The notes: generated by a model not told the origin, from the sequence alone. A stretch of DNA of 64,000 nt from an uncultured Prevotella sp. (GCA_937922435.1 CAKZVT010000025.1:14706-78705); one strand, 5' to 3'; counted from the stretch's first letter, positions 9,524 through 19,327 are shown. Numbers and translations: made by a program.

Positions 9524-10990
9524 TCACTCGCGCACAGGCAACGTCTGGCTCAACGGTATTTCGCCGTACAGCATCCGCCTTGCCTGACCCGTCAACCAAA
9601 GGTAATGGTCGGTAGGCAGGCCGTCCTCGATGCCCTGGAACACTACGCCCAGCTCGCTCGCCTTCTTGCACCAGTCATTGCCCGTAAGCCCATCGACCAT
9701 GTTCGCACTAAGGCGGTAGTTGTTGCCTTGGAAAACGACATAATAGTCGGTAGGCGGCTCGTTGCCGGGCACGTCGCTCGCGTTGAGGCACTTGTAGATG
9801 GCCGTGCCCTCGTCAATCTCGTCGAACATAGCGATGTAGAGCATCTGCGCACCAGACTTGACGCAATGGTAAATCTGGTCCCAGTAGAAGCCGCCGCCCT
9901 CGCGCGAAACGACACTATTGTTGGGGTGCATGTTGCGGTCGGAAGAACCCGGATGGCACAGCGGCGCGTATTCCACGCCGTTCTCCTTGCACCAGGCGAT
10001 GTCCTGCTCGATGAGCGCATGGAAGTTGGCATACCCGGCACGGTCGTAACGGCCTACGAACCACGGCATGATGACGTTGACGCTCTTGACGAGCGAGTGC
10101 AGGTTGGTAAGGTCGGAAGCATCAGTGTCGCCGCCACCGGCACGCCAGTAGGTCGAAACTCCCAGCATTATGCTGTAGCCCATCTGCTTCAACGCGTCGA
10201 CAAGCTCCTGTATGTCGGAGTTGGTGTAGCCGCGCTCCGACGCCTTGAAGCCAACGCCCCAGAGTGCCAGCAGCGGCTTGCCGCCCTCGTGCAGGTAGTA
10301 CTTGCGCGTAGAGGCGTACTTCGTGTAGATGTCCTGCGCGTCGTCAAGCACCTTCTGCTTGCGCCCGGCGTTATAGCCGCCGAGGTCGTACATCACGCAG
10401 ATGGCGCGCTGGTAAGTGTCAGAACCTTCCATAGCCGACTCCAGCACCTTGTCGAAATGGTCCTTGCCGGCAGGATTGTCAATCACCTCGCCTACGAAAC
10501 GCTGCATGAACACGCCGTCGAGTCCGTAATCCTTCATCCACTTGAAGTGGAGCAGCACGCTCGACTTGTCATACGCGCTGTACACGGTGGCCTTCGTTCC
10601 GTCGGGGTAATAGAAGTTGTTTGTCTCGTACTGCTTCTCGTACTCCGACATGTCCGGCCAGAAGTCTATCGAGTTGCGCAGCACGCCCGGCTCGAACATG
10701 CCGTTCTCCTGGTAATGATACCACTGGTCGCCGTGCGAGCATCCGTCGCCAGGCGCGCCGAACCAGCCCTGATAGCCGGCCATTACGAGGCCGCGGTAGG
10801 TGTCATACGGTTCGCCGTCTACGTGCGGCGTAAACTCGGGCTGGTTGTAGACCACGTCGCCAGGCTCGTCGGGAGTGTCGTCAGACGGACGCTCGTCAAG
10901 AGCCGGCGGAATGTAGTCGCTGTTGTCGTCGCCGCACGCCGTAAAGGCCAGCGGCAACAGGCACAAGGCCAAAACATATAGCTTTTTCAT
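9524..10990 (-). CDS. GH71/GH99-like glycoside hydrolase lipoprotein
   Basis: A 488-residue lipoprotein (lipobox FTAC, Cys19) with an acidic, Pro/Asp-rich linker to about residue 55. The catalytic region begins with YRGLVMAGYQGWFGAPGDG, and carries MKDYGLDGVFMQRFVGE, CVMYDLGG, a TYWRAGGGD segment and MFDEIDEGTAIYK, which resembles the acidic signature of GH99/GH71-type endo-acting glycosidases. Those families cleave alpha-mannan or alpha-glucan, so an alpha-linked polymer is a plausible substrate, but this is inference. It lies in the SusC/SusD operon, 81 bp after the DUF3823-like gene, and is probably on the cell surface. A C-terminal module of about 90 residues follows the acidic motif. Confidence 0.85.
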   Translation of the reverse strand: MKKLYVLALCLLPLAFTACGDDNSDYIPPALDERPSDDTPDEPGDVVYNQPEFTPHVDGEPYDTYRGLVMAGYQGWFGAPGDGCSHGDQWYHYQENGMFEPGVLRNSIDFWPDMSEYEKQYETNNFYYPDGTKATVYSAYDKSSVLLHFKWMKDYGLDGVFMQRFVGEVIDNPAGKDHFDKVLESAMEGSDTYQRAICVMYDLGGYNAGRKQKVLDDAQDIYTKYASTRKYYLHEGGKPLLALWGVGFKASERGYTNSDIQELVDALKQMGYSIMLGVSTYWRAGGGDTDASDLTNLHSLVKSVNVIMPWFVGRYDRAGYANFHALIEQDIAWCKENGVEYAPLCHPGSSDRNMHPNNSVVSREGGGFYWDQIYHCVKSGAQMLYIAMFDEIDEGTAIYKCLNASDVPGNEPPTDYYVVFQGNNYRLSANMVDGLTGNDWCKKASELGVVFQGIEDGLPTDHYLWLTGQARRMLYGEIPLSQTLPVRE

Positions 10991-11071
10991 TGTATTGATT
11001 TCGTTTGCAAATGCAAGAGAATGCGCGCCATGCGCCGCGCACCCTCCCGCACCGGATTTAATAATAACGAC

Positions 11072-11830
11072 TTATTGTGGAACTTCCACCTTTACTATTT
11101 CCGTATAGTTGTGCTTCTCAAGGTTGTCCTTCACCTTCGCGCCAACGCGGACGAAGTACGTGTAGCCGTGCTTCACGTCGACCTTGAAGTTGAACACCTC
11201 GCTCTTGCCGTCGTCAAGCTTCGGCAGCTTGTCCCAAGATGTCATCAGCTTCTTAGCGTACTTGTCGGCCACGGTGCGGTCGCTGCCCTCGCCCATGTTG
11301 AAGTAATAGCTGATGGCGTTGCCCGCTCCGCAGAACTGGTTAAGGCTCAAGTACGGACGTATTTCCATGATTTGCGGCAGGCCCTCCTTTATGGGAGCGT
11401 CCATGCGGCACGAGATGGCCAGCGAGTCGTTGTTGTCGGTCAGCTCGACCTTCAGGTCGAACAGCGTCAGGTACGGAGTTACCTCGAAGTCCTTTACCAC
11501 CGTTCCGCCGATGCCCACACGCACGGTGTCGATGGGCCACCAAGCGCCCTCGGCTATCACGTCATACGTGCCGTTGAACAGCTTGGAGTTGTTGAACGTG
11601 CCGTCCTGCTTCACGGGGATGTCCTGCGGAGTAGGGTTAAGGCTGTAGCTCTTCTCGTATATGCGCACGCGGCATTCCGCCTGGTCGGCCAAGATGTTCT
11701 CGCCGGTGGTCTTGTCTATTATGCGCCCCGTGAAACGCGCCGAAGGCTCGTCGAAGTTGTCAACCTCCATACAAGAAGACGCAAGCAAGGCGGACATTGC
11801 CACCAGTAAATTGAATATACACTTTTTCAT
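11072..11830 (-). CDS. DUF3823-type surface lipoprotein of the PUL
   Basis: A 252-residue lipoprotein (lipobox ASSC, Cys20 when started at the ATG at 11830; the upstream TTG at 11842 is less likely). The mature N-terminus VDNFDEPSARFTGRIIDKTTGENI fits the beta-sandwich that opens DUF3823 proteins. A second beta-rich half ends with YTYFVRVGAKVKDN. DUF3823 proteins are normally encoded directly after SusC/SusD pairs, as here (33 bp after susD). They are thought to sit on the cell surface and help bind glycans. No enzymatic motif is visible. Confidence 0.85.
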   Translation of the reverse strand: MKKCIFNLLVAMSALLASSCMEVDNFDEPSARFTGRIIDKTTGENILADQAECRVRIYEKSYSLNPTPQDIPVKQDGTFNNSKLFNGTYDVIAEGAWWPIDTVRVGIGGTVVKDFEVTPYLTLFDLKVELTDNNDSLAISCRMDAPIKEGLPQIMEIRPYLSLNQFCGAGNAISYYFNMGEGSDRTVADKYAKKLMTSWDKLPKLDDGKSEVFNFKVDVKHGYTYFVRVGAKVKDNLEKHNYTEIVKVEVPQ

Positions 11831-11863
11831 TTCCTTAATCAACTATTTGAATTTATCATGAAA

Positions 11864-13846
11864 TTAATAACCGTCATTGCGCACAAGGTTCGGGTTCTTG
11901 TTTATTTCGCCGCCCGGTATTTGCTCGTAATACCAGCGCTTCTCGAACGACACCTTGCGGCTTTCCTTCGTCACTTCGTTCAGGAAGATGTACTTGCCCT
12001 CGTCAATGACGTAGTAAGGCTGGATGCAGTGTGTGAACATGCCGTCCTTGAACATCATGTCGGCCACCCTCCAACGGCGCAGGTCGAAGAGGCGCAGGTT
12101 CTCGAAGCACAGCTCGCGGGCACGCTCGTCGCGGATGTATTGCAGGTTCTCGTCGATTGGAATGCCGTAAAGCGCACTGCCTACATCCTGCGGATTGGCT
12201 ACCATCTCGTGCCTGTGGGCGCCGGCGCGGTCGCGTATTTCGTTCACATGCTCGAACGCCTCGGCCTTAAGGTCGGCATCGTTGCGGATAAGGCCAAGCT
12301 CGTAAGCGGCCTCGGCCCAGTTCATCAGCACCTCGCCATACCTAAACACCTTCCACGCCTGCGTGCTGCCGAACATCTTGCGGTCGCCTACGGCGCTGTT
12401 GTAGTTGACGTACTTGCGGATTACCGCACCCGTATAGATGTAGCCTTCGTCGCCAGTACCCATGGACATACCGTAGCGTCCGTTCACCTTAACGTCAACG
12501 CCGTTGATGTTCTGCGTAGTACCCGGCTGCTGCGCCTGTATGCGGTATTTCTCCGTATAATCGCTTACGCTGTTGCCTACTTCGGCCGTTCCGTCGGCGG
12601 CTGTGCCGGGATAAGACGTATAGACGCCTCCCTGCAAGTCGATAACCTGGCCAGACACATTGTCGGTCATGCCGGGGAAGAAGAAGTTGGCACGGCATCG
12701 GGGCTCCATCTCGTCGGTGTCCCAAATGTCCTCCACGCGGTCGAAGCGCACCGGTTTGCCGTCATCGTCGGTGATGGCCGGCATCTCGTACAGCTTAATA
12801 AGCTCCCAAACAGGCTGCAAGGCGCAACCTACGGTCTGGGCAAGACCTTCGCCCTTGGGCAGCACCATGTCGTCCCAGCAGTGGAAGAGGCTGGTGTTCG
12901 TAGGCGTAGTAGTGTTAGGGCCGTACTCCTTTATCATGATGTCTTCCTCTGTATTGGTAAGGAACACCTCGAGATAGCCCTGCTCCTTGTCGCTGCCATT
13001 GTGCAGGGTGTAGCCTGCGTCATGGATGAACTTGCAGGCATCGTAAGCATACTGGAAGAACTCTTCCGCCTTGTCGGAAGGTATGCTCATCAGCCCTGAC
13101 GTGACAGCCGGCCCGGTAATGCCGGGATAAGAACCGTACTTCGCGCTGCAAGCCGCGTACAACATAGCACGCGACATCAAAGCGGCGGCGGCATAACGGT
13201 TGGCACGGTTAAGCTGTGTCTTGTCCGACGTGCAGTTCTCCATAGCGAAAACCAGGTCGTCATGGATGAACTTCCAGCAGTCATACTCCGTGTCGCGGGG
13301 CTGTTGCAGTTCCTCAAGCGGAGCGGTAGGGTCAAGCACATCCTTAACGATGGGCACTCCGCCGTAACGCTTCACTATGCCGAAGTAGTAATAAGCACGC
13401 AGGAAGTAAGCCTCGCCCAGCAGGTTGTTGTACTTCTCTTCCGTATAATAACTCTTGTACTGGGGGAAGTTCTTGATGAAGGTGTTGATGTCACGGATGC
13501 GGTCATAAGGCCAATAGCCCCAGCCGTCGCCATAAGACGGGTCGCGGCCAGTAGCCTCGGCGGCTGCGGCGGCAGGACTACCCTTCTGCGCCTCCCACTT
13601 GTTGCCGGTGTGCCAGCCGTCCTGATTGACAGTGGCATATCCCTTGGCGTTGCCGTTCTGCTTGTAGTTAAAATCCTCAATCGGGCAGTCTTGATAAAGC
13701 AGGGCGAAATACTTTTGGACTCCACTCTCCGACTGGAACAGGACGTTTTCGTAAATCAGTCCCTTCGGTTCCAAGTCAAGGTCATAGCAGGATGTCACCG
13801 TCAGTCCTATCGCCGCCGCCATACATATAGCTTTAATGTTTTTCAT
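11864..13846 (-). CDS. SusD/RagB-family glycan-binding lipoprotein
   Basis: A 660-residue surface lipoprotein (lipobox VTSC, Cys20; mature YDLDLEPKGLIYENV). Family features are the N-terminal helical SusD-like region, the segment YNNLLGEAYFLRAYYYFGIVKRYGGVPIV, and the C-terminal RDERARELCFENLRLFDLRRW. The last is the hallmark near the end of nearly all SusD proteins. It forms the lid of the SusC transporter and binds the oligosaccharide. It starts 6 bp after the susC stop, so the two are translated from one transcript. Length is within the family range (500-700). Confidence 0.97.
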   Translation of the reverse strand: MKNIKAICMAAAIGLTVTSCYDLDLEPKGLIYENVLFQSESGVQKYFALLYQDCPIEDFNYKQNGNAKGYATVNQDGWHTGNKWEAQKGSPAAAAAEATGRDPSYGDGWGYWPYDRIRDINTFIKNFPQYKSYYTEEKYNNLLGEAYFLRAYYYFGIVKRYGGVPIVKDVLDPTAPLEELQQPRDTEYDCWKFIHDDLVFAMENCTSDKTQLNRANRYAAAALMSRAMLYAACSAKYGSYPGITGPAVTSGLMSIPSDKAEEFFQYAYDACKFIHDAGYTLHNGSDKEQGYLEVFLTNTEEDIMIKEYGPNTTTPTNTSLFHCWDDMVLPKGEGLAQTVGCALQPVWELIKLYEMPAITDDDGKPVRFDRVEDIWDTDEMEPRCRANFFFPGMTDNVSGQVIDLQGGVYTSYPGTAADGTAEVGNSVSDYTEKYRIQAQQPGTTQNINGVDVKVNGRYGMSMGTGDEGYIYTGAVIRKYVNYNSAVGDRKMFGSTQAWKVFRYGEVLMNWAEAAYELGLIRNDADLKAEAFEHVNEIRDRAGAHRHEMVANPQDVGSALYGIPIDENLQYIRDERARELCFENLRLFDLRRWRVADMMFKDGMFTHCIQPYYVIDEGKYIFLNEVTKESRKVSFEKRWYYEQIPGGEINKNPNLVRNDGY

Positions 13847-13852
13847 CTCACG

Positions 13853-16800
13853 TCAGAATTTAATAGTTGCACCAATGTTGAATGAACGGTTTACCGGATA
13901 ATTGTAATACAGGATGCCGCTCTCTGTACCGTTGTTTGAGCCGCCTTGTCGTCCCGGACGCTCGGGGTCCATGTTCTTCAGGCCGGTGAACGTCAGCAGG
14001 TTGTAGGCATTCACATATACACGCAAGTCTTTGATGCCAACCCTTGCGAGCCATACCTTCGGCAGCGAATAGCCTATTTCCAGCGTCTTCAAGCGGATGT
14101 ACGACGTATTCTTGATGCCGGTAGTACCCAAATTGAAGCTGTGGCCAGTGGCGGGATAATATCCCTCGACCCACTTTGTATTCGGATTCCACGGGTCATC
14201 CGTAACATTTTCAGTGTGCCAGCGGTCTTTGTACATATCCAATGCCGCGCCGCCGTTGAACGGACCCACCTCGGTAAACACCTCGTCATACGACTGGTAG
14301 ACACCGGCCGAGCCTTGCCAGTTCATCGACAGGTCGATGCCTTTCCACTCCGCGCCGAGCGTTATGCCGTAGTTGAACACCGGCAGGTTGTAAGTCGCGA
14401 CGGGATGGCGGTCGTTGTCGTTGACCACGCCGTCCCCGTTCCAGTCCTTATACCAGTAATCACCGGGCAAAGTGTTCTGTCCGTAATTGGCTCCAGTCGT
14501 GCCGTGATACCTGATGTCGTCCCAATTGTGGAAGCGTCCGCCCTCCTCGTATGCGAACCAGATGTCCTTGTTACGCCCGGACACGTCCTGGCGGTACCAG
14601 TTCTCCATCGAGTTGCCGGCCCGGCTGTCGTTGTGCTTGTCCCAACGGTTCTTAGTTGCCGAAATCTGGCCGTTGACCCAATAGGTTATACCAGCCACCT
14701 TGTTGCGGTGGCCGAGGCTGATTTCCCAGCCGAAGGTCTCGTCGCTGTTCATGTTCTCCTGCGGCATGGAAGCTCCGACCGTGCCGGGCACTACCACTGA
14801 CGACGTTGCCAACAGGCCGTCGCGCTTACGCAAGAACAACTCGAACGTACCGCTAAGCTTCTGGTTCCACAGGTCGAAGTCAAGACCGAGGTTGTAAGTA
14901 GTGGCCGTGTACCATGTAAGATTGGGGTTGGGGATTGACGTCGCCGACACACCCGACATGAACACGCCATTGTAGAAATAGCCTACCCTGTCCTTGTTGA
15001 TTTCGTATGCCACCACGGTCTGCGGATACGTGCTCGCCCCGGCATCGTCACCCATCTGTCCCCACGAAGCGCGCAGCTTCAGGTTGTCCATAAACGGCAC
15101 AAGCTTTTTCATGAAAGGCTCTTCGCTGATGCGCCATCCAACGGAAACAGCAGGGAAGAAACCCCAGCGCGAGTTTTTCGGGAAGCTGGACGAGCCGTCA
15201 TAACGGAATGAGAAATCCACCATATAACGACCCTTGTAGTCATAGTTGAACCTGCCGACAAGAGCCTGACGCGCCTTGTCGCCAGCGCCCGACATAGAAC
15301 CTACCTGCTCGGCATCCTCGCCGTAGATGAGGTAGTCGCCGTCAAGCAGCATGACGCGTTGTGCGTAGAAGTTGTCCCAATTCTCGTACTGCTCCTCGAA
15401 TAGCAACATTCCGCTGACATTGTGGTCGCCGAAGCGGTTGGCGTAGTTCAGCGAGAGCTGCATCAGCGTGCTGTACTTCGGGTCGGTATTGCGGCGCAGG
15501 TGGGCGTCGCTGTTGCGGACATAAGACTGCAACGTTCCGTCGGGATTCTTGCTGTACAGGTTGTATGTACGCTGGTGTTCGGTGTTGTTGGTAGTGTAAT
15601 AATCGTAGCTGTAGAAGCCGCGCGCGCTCAAGCCCTTGACGCCCGGTATTTCGTAAGTCAGGGCCAGCGAGCCGTTGAAATTATAGCGTTTCTCCTGGCG
15701 GAAGCCGGTAAAGCGGCTGTCGGTAGTGGCCACGGGGTTGTCGGCTTCGAGCATCTGGTCGTCGAAACTCGGCAGACTGTGGTCTCCGTCGACCCAAGCC
15801 TGCGACGTGGGGCGGTATGTCCACGCCTTCTTGTACACCGTCCAGATGTCGGTAAACGGCTGGTTTTTCTCGTCCATGTATCCGCTCAGCTGCACGCTGG
15901 CCGTCAACCTCTTGGTGATTTTAGCCTCCACGTTGCTGCGGAAGTTCCAGCGGTCGTAATTCAACGAGCCGCTCTTGTAAGAGCCTTCCTGCTTCTGGTA
16001 GCCGATGTTGAAGAAATATGTCAGGCGGTCAGAACCTCCGTCGACGCTGATGTTGTACTGCTGCTGGGGCACGTTGCTGTCAAACAGCTCGTCAGACCAG
16101 TTGGTGCTCTTCTTACGCCCCGTGGCATACTCCATCATCTCTTCCCATGTGTAGGCCGGAGTGGTGCGCATCGGATAGTTGCCGTCAAAGCTGTTGTAAC
16201 GCTTCTCGTTCATAAGCAGCATGTGGTCAACGGCATTGGCCGTCTCCGGCATGTACAGGAACTGCTGCCATCCGTAGTTGGCGGAGAACGTGATGTCCAT
16301 CTTTCCGCCCTCGGAGCTGCCCTTCTTTGTAGTCACGAGTATGACACCGTTGGCCGCACGCACACCGTAGATGGCGGCGGAGGCGTCCTTCAGCACGGAG
16401 ACGCTCTCTATTTCGTTGGCGTCCATGCGCGAGAAGTAAGCCTGGTCGCGCGGTATTCCGTCGACGACGATGAGCGGAGTGCCCATGCCTCGGATGTCGA
16501 TGGCGTTGTCAAACTCTCCCGGCTGCGAGCTGCGCTGCGATATGCGCAGGCCGGGGATTTTGCCGGTAAGCATGTTGACTACGTTCTCGTTCTTGGTGAC
16601 GGTTATTTCCTTGCTGTTCACTGCGGAAACCGCACCGGTAAGGGTGGCCTTCTTCTGCGTGCCGTAACCTACGACTACAACCTCGTCGAGCACTTCCTTG
16701 TCTTCCTGCAAGGTTATCGCAAGCTGGCCCTTGGCGGCCGACACCTCAACGTCCTTGCAACCGATGTACGACACGGTGAGCCTGTCGTCAGGCGTAGCCT

Positions 16801-17032
16801 TTATACTGAACTTGCCGTCCATGTCGGTGATTGTGCCGTGGGTGTCGTCCCCCTTCACCCTGACTGTGGCGCCTATGACGGGTTCGCCCTCGGCGTCGGT
16901 CACGACTCCCTGGACTGTGCGCACCTGCGCCATTGCCGGCAACACCGCGAAGAACCCGAGGATTGCGAGCAGCATTGTCTTCAAGAACACGGCAGCGTCA
17001 CGTCCTTTTCCATATATATCTGTATTTTCCAT
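13853..17032 (-). CDS. SusC/RagA-family TonB-linked outer-membrane transporter
   Basis: About 1059 residues. The start at 17032 gives MENTDIYGKGRDA, then a hydrophobic segment ending AMAQ (signal peptide). After this come a carboxypeptidase-regulatory-like domain (VQGVVTDAEGEPVIGATVRV), the SusC TonB box and plug (DEVVVVGYGTQKKATLTGAV), and a long beta-barrel that ends in FNIGATIKF with a terminal Phe. It imports oligosaccharides across the outer membrane with energy from TonB/ExbBD; a matching system lies at 25.6-28.6 kb. An upstream in-frame extension to 17110 lacks any support. The gene is followed at once by susD. Substrate is not readable from the sequence. Confidence 0.97.
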   Translation of the reverse strand: MENTDIYGKGRDAAVFLKTMLLAILGFFAVLPAMAQVRTVQGVVTDAEGEPVIGATVRVKGDDTHGTITDMDGKFSIKATPDDRLTVSYIGCKDVEVSAAKGQLAITLQEDKEVLDEVVVVGYGTQKKATLTGAVSAVNSKEITVTKNENVVNMLTGKIPGLRISQRSSQPGEFDNAIDIRGMGTPLIVVDGIPRDQAYFSRMDANEIESVSVLKDASAAIYGVRAANGVILVTTKKGSSEGGKMDITFSANYGWQQFLYMPETANAVDHMLLMNEKRYNSFDGNYPMRTTPAYTWEEMMEYATGRKKSTNWSDELFDSNVPQQQYNISVDGGSDRLTYFFNIGYQKQEGSYKSGSLNYDRWNFRSNVEAKITKRLTASVQLSGYMDEKNQPFTDIWTVYKKAWTYRPTSQAWVDGDHSLPSFDDQMLEADNPVATTDSRFTGFRQEKRYNFNGSLALTYEIPGVKGLSARGFYSYDYYTTNNTEHQRTYNLYSKNPDGTLQSYVRNSDAHLRRNTDPKYSTLMQLSLNYANRFGDHNVSGMLLFEEQYENWDNFYAQRVMLLDGDYLIYGEDAEQVGSMSGAGDKARQALVGRFNYDYKGRYMVDFSFRYDGSSSFPKNSRWGFFPAVSVGWRISEEPFMKKLVPFMDNLKLRASWGQMGDDAGASTYPQTVVAYEINKDRVGYFYNGVFMSGVSATSIPNPNLTWYTATTYNLGLDFDLWNQKLSGTFELFLRKRDGLLATSSVVVPGTVGASMPQENMNSDETFGWEISLGHRNKVAGITYWVNGQISATKNRWDKHNDSRAGNSMENWYRQDVSGRNKDIWFAYEEGGRFHNWDDIRYHGTTGANYGQNTLPGDYWYKDWNGDGVVNDNDRHPVATYNLPVFNYGITLGAEWKGIDLSMNWQGSAGVYQSYDEVFTEVGPFNGGAALDMYKDRWHTENVTDDPWNPNTKWVEGYYPATGHSFNLGTTGIKNTSYIRLKTLEIGYSLPKVWLARVGIKDLRVYVNAYNLLTFTGLKNMDPERPGRQGGSNNGTESGILYYNYPVNRSFNIGATIKF

Positions 17033-17100
17033 GATTAATTTAGTTAAAAACTTTATTCCGAAGAAATAATAGCCGGGCGGAAAAGCGCGTCCGCACACGT

Positions 17101-17150
17101 GGCTGCCCACGGCCGGCGCGCCTTTTCCTTATTGCCGCAAGAGGGCAGCC
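17101..17150 (-). terminator. Hairpin between surface lipoprotein gene and susC
   Basis: GGCTGCCC (17101-17108) and GGGCAGCC (17143-17150) form an 8-bp stem with a 34-nt loop just after the stop codon at 17154. No clear T-tract follows, so it may be an attenuator or processing site that lowers or separates expression of the two genes. The 121-bp gap shows no promoter of the local type. Confidence 0.4.
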
Positions 17151-17153
17151 GCA

Positions 17154-18872
17154 TCACCTCGCAGCCGGGTCGACAACGCCCTCGGGGCACTGGCGGCGGT
17201 TGAACCAGATGAACGCGAGCACGCCGTCGCTGACGGGTATTGTGCCGTAGTCGTACTGGAACTCGAGGCCCATGCCTACGCGCAGCGCCCAGCCCTCGTA
17301 AGCGGATGTGGTCTCAAAGAAGCCGTCGGAGGTTACAGACAGGCCGCGGGCCGTCATTTCCTCACCGGGCAGGCCGTCATATCCGCTGATTATTTCGCCG
17401 TTGTACTTCTGCTTGTCCTCGTCTGTGAACTCGCCGTATGTAGTCCAGTTCTGACGCTGGGAAGCGGCGATGGACGTCTGCATGTTGTACCAGTTGAGAC
17501 CGGCCGAATGCTTGGCATACTTGTTCTTGAAATCCTCGTTAACAACGAAGCTTGTTCCCGAAGCGTAAATCACGGTCTCGCCGTCCCACTCGGCTGAATA
17601 TCCTTGCAGGGCGGCTACGAGTGCGCCCTGGTCGTGCATGGTCGAGAACTTGCCTCCCAGCAGTATTTCGGCCAGGTTGACTTTGTTTGCGCCTGCCTCG
17701 AGGATTATCGGCGCAGAGATTGACGGGTCGCCATACTCAAGGTGAGCGCCGCAAAGGCCGGTAAGCGCGCCGCGGAAGTCGGCACCGGCCAGCGAGTCGA
17801 CGATTTTCCAGTAAATCTTGGCCTTGATTACCTCGTTCGACTTCAGGTAAACCAGCATGCCGTCGGGGTTCTCGTCATTCTCGGATGCCGCGCAGTTGGT
17901 GCCGGGACGCTCGGTCATTGTCCACGTTCCGTCCTCTGCGAGACAGTCTGACAGGAAGTCGTAACGTCCGCTTACGCTTGAATTCTGATACTCCTGCTTG
18001 CCCAACACGTAAACCACGTTGTCGATGCCGTCAAGCGTTACAAGGTCTTTGAAGTTGAAAGTGCCGAGGAAATCGGCGCTCTCGGGCAGCGTAGCCTGCC
18101 AGAAGCCGTCGCCAAGGTCGACAGCGTCGGTAACGGCCGAGCTGAACGTCGGCGTAACAAGGTCTTCGGCCTTGAACGAGAAGTCGTCGGAAACGTGGAT
18201 GTTGAAGAAGTTTGAGCCGATTACGCTGCCCCTGTAGTTCATCTGCAAGGACACGGCGTAGTCGCCGCCAGCCTCAATCTCCAAGCCTATGATGTGCACC
18301 TTGATGAAGCCGTCCTCAAGCGTGGCCTCGCCCGTAACCTTGAACTGCTCGCCGTCCTTGGCGCGCGTGAGCTTGTGAGACTCGGCGATGGAGAACTCCG
18401 CGCCGTCAATCGACGACATCTCGGGACGCGGCAGGAACTTAACGTCAACGCCGTCGTTGCCAAGCTGCACGATGCCGTCAACCGTCTCGGGGCTGTACAT
18501 GAGCGAGCTGACCGACGAGCCGAGCGGGATTTTATACTCGACGCCGTTGACGGTGATGATGGCCTCGGTGTCGGTGACAACGACCGAAACGGCGGCCCCG
18601 CCGCCTGTAAGGCTGCTGCCTATTACTATTTTCTTGCCGTCGCTAAGCGTGAGAGTCCACTGCCCCGACTCGTCCTGCTCGGCGTTGGTTATGCTCGTGC
18701 CCGTGGTAAGGGCGTTGCCCAGTTGCTCCTTAAGGTCCTCGACAGCCGTCTGCAAGACCGCGATTTGCGACTTAAGGTCGTCGTTGTCATCGTCACATGA
18801 AACAAACACCGCACCTGCGGGCATCAACATAGCTCCGCAAAGAAGTGCGTTAAGAAAAAATTTCTTGTTCAT
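17154..18872 (-). CDS. PUL-linked surface lipoprotein with DUF4988/PL29 N-terminal-like region
   Basis: A 572-residue lipoprotein (lipobox FVSC, Cys26). The mature N-terminus is DDDNDDLKSQIAVLQTAVEDLKEQL, a short coiled coil. It is followed by TLSDGKKIVIG and GGAAVSVVVTDTEAIITVNGVEYKIPL-type beta hairpins. This architecture resembles the Bacteroidetes domain called DUF4988, also used as N-terminal domain name of PL29 lyases. The rest is beta-rich and not recognised. It precedes susC by 121 bp on the same strand and so probably belongs to the same locus as a surface glycan-binding protein. A catalytic role cannot be claimed. Confidence 0.75.
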   Translation of the reverse strand: MNKKFFLNALLCGAMLMPAGAVFVSCDDDNDDLKSQIAVLQTAVEDLKEQLGNALTTGTSITNAEQDESGQWTLTLSDGKKIVIGSSLTGGGAAVSVVVTDTEAIITVNGVEYKIPLGSSVSSLMYSPETVDGIVQLGNDGVDVKFLPRPEMSSIDGAEFSIAESHKLTRAKDGEQFKVTGEATLEDGFIKVHIIGLEIEAGGDYAVSLQMNYRGSVIGSNFFNIHVSDDFSFKAEDLVTPTFSSAVTDAVDLGDGFWQATLPESADFLGTFNFKDLVTLDGIDNVVYVLGKQEYQNSSVSGRYDFLSDCLAEDGTWTMTERPGTNCAASENDENPDGMLVYLKSNEVIKAKIYWKIVDSLAGADFRGALTGLCGAHLEYGDPSISAPIILEAGANKVNLAEILLGGKFSTMHDQGALVAALQGYSAEWDGETVIYASGTSFVVNEDFKNKYAKHSAGLNWYNMQTSIAASQRQNWTTYGEFTDEDKQKYNGEIISGYDGLPGEEMTARGLSVTSDGFFETTSAYEGWALRVGMGLEFQYDYGTIPVSDGVLAFIWFNRRQCPEGVVDPAAR

Positions 18873-19047
18873 AATACTGTTATTATAAAGTTACTAAGGT
18901 TAGTAAAATCACCATCAACAGCCCCCAAGGGCTTCATGTTTTTCATCATGGGCGGCACAAGGCTGCACGCCAAGGCACGCCGAAACCGCACAACGCCACG
19001 CACGGGCCGGGCCAAGGCAGAACCTTAAAAGTTCATAAATTCGGCTG

Positions 19048-19063
19048 CGAAATTACCCCCCCC
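19048..19063 (-). promoter_or_regulatory. Possible PUL promoter with a C8/G8 tract in its spacer
   Basis: On the minus strand the sequence reads eight G followed by TAATTTCG, which deviates by one base from the TAnnTTTG motif. No good -33 TTG lies at 19-20 bp. If this is the promoter, slippage in the homopolymer (C8 at 19056-19063 on the plus strand) would change the spacer. The whole gap 18873-19353 (481 bp) otherwise holds repeat block C and the promoter of the divergent regulator. Confidence 0.3.
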
Positions 19064-19210
19064 ACATAAAAATTAGTTAAAATAGGACTTAATCGGGGAA
19101 TTAATTTCTACAAAATTTTAATATTTCCAACCACAGGCCAAGGCATCCGTCGGGGCATAAGCACGCATGGCGGCAAACCAAGCACGCAACGGCCTGTCAG
19201 CCAGCGTATT

Positions 19211-19295
19211 GCAAAAGGCCGTCTTTCACAATGCAAAACACGGCCTTTCATCCGCTAAAACATGGCCTTTTGGAATGTAAAAGACCATCTTTTAC
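19211..19295. repeat. AAAAGGCC palindrome array, block C
   Basis: Four units (GCAAAAGGCCGTCTTTCAC, CAAAACACGGCCTTTCAT, TAAAACATGGCCTTTTGG, GTAAAAGACCATCTTTTAC) at about 21-bp intervals, between the PUL and the divergent regulator gene. Confidence 0.85.
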
Positions 19296-19327
19296 AAAAC
19301 ATGTTACCATAATACAAGAGCTTTTTA

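Noticed and set aside
9401..10981. Long open frame antisense to the GH71/99-like gene (526 codons)
   Set aside because: It is the complement of a gene with a clear signal peptide and motifs; high-GC codon bias removes stops from the opposite strand. The same holds for long antisense frames over susC, dnaE and susD.
17033..17110. N-terminal extension of the SusC protein
   Set aside because: The extra residues have no signal-peptide character, and the ATG at 17032 is followed by a normal signal peptide.
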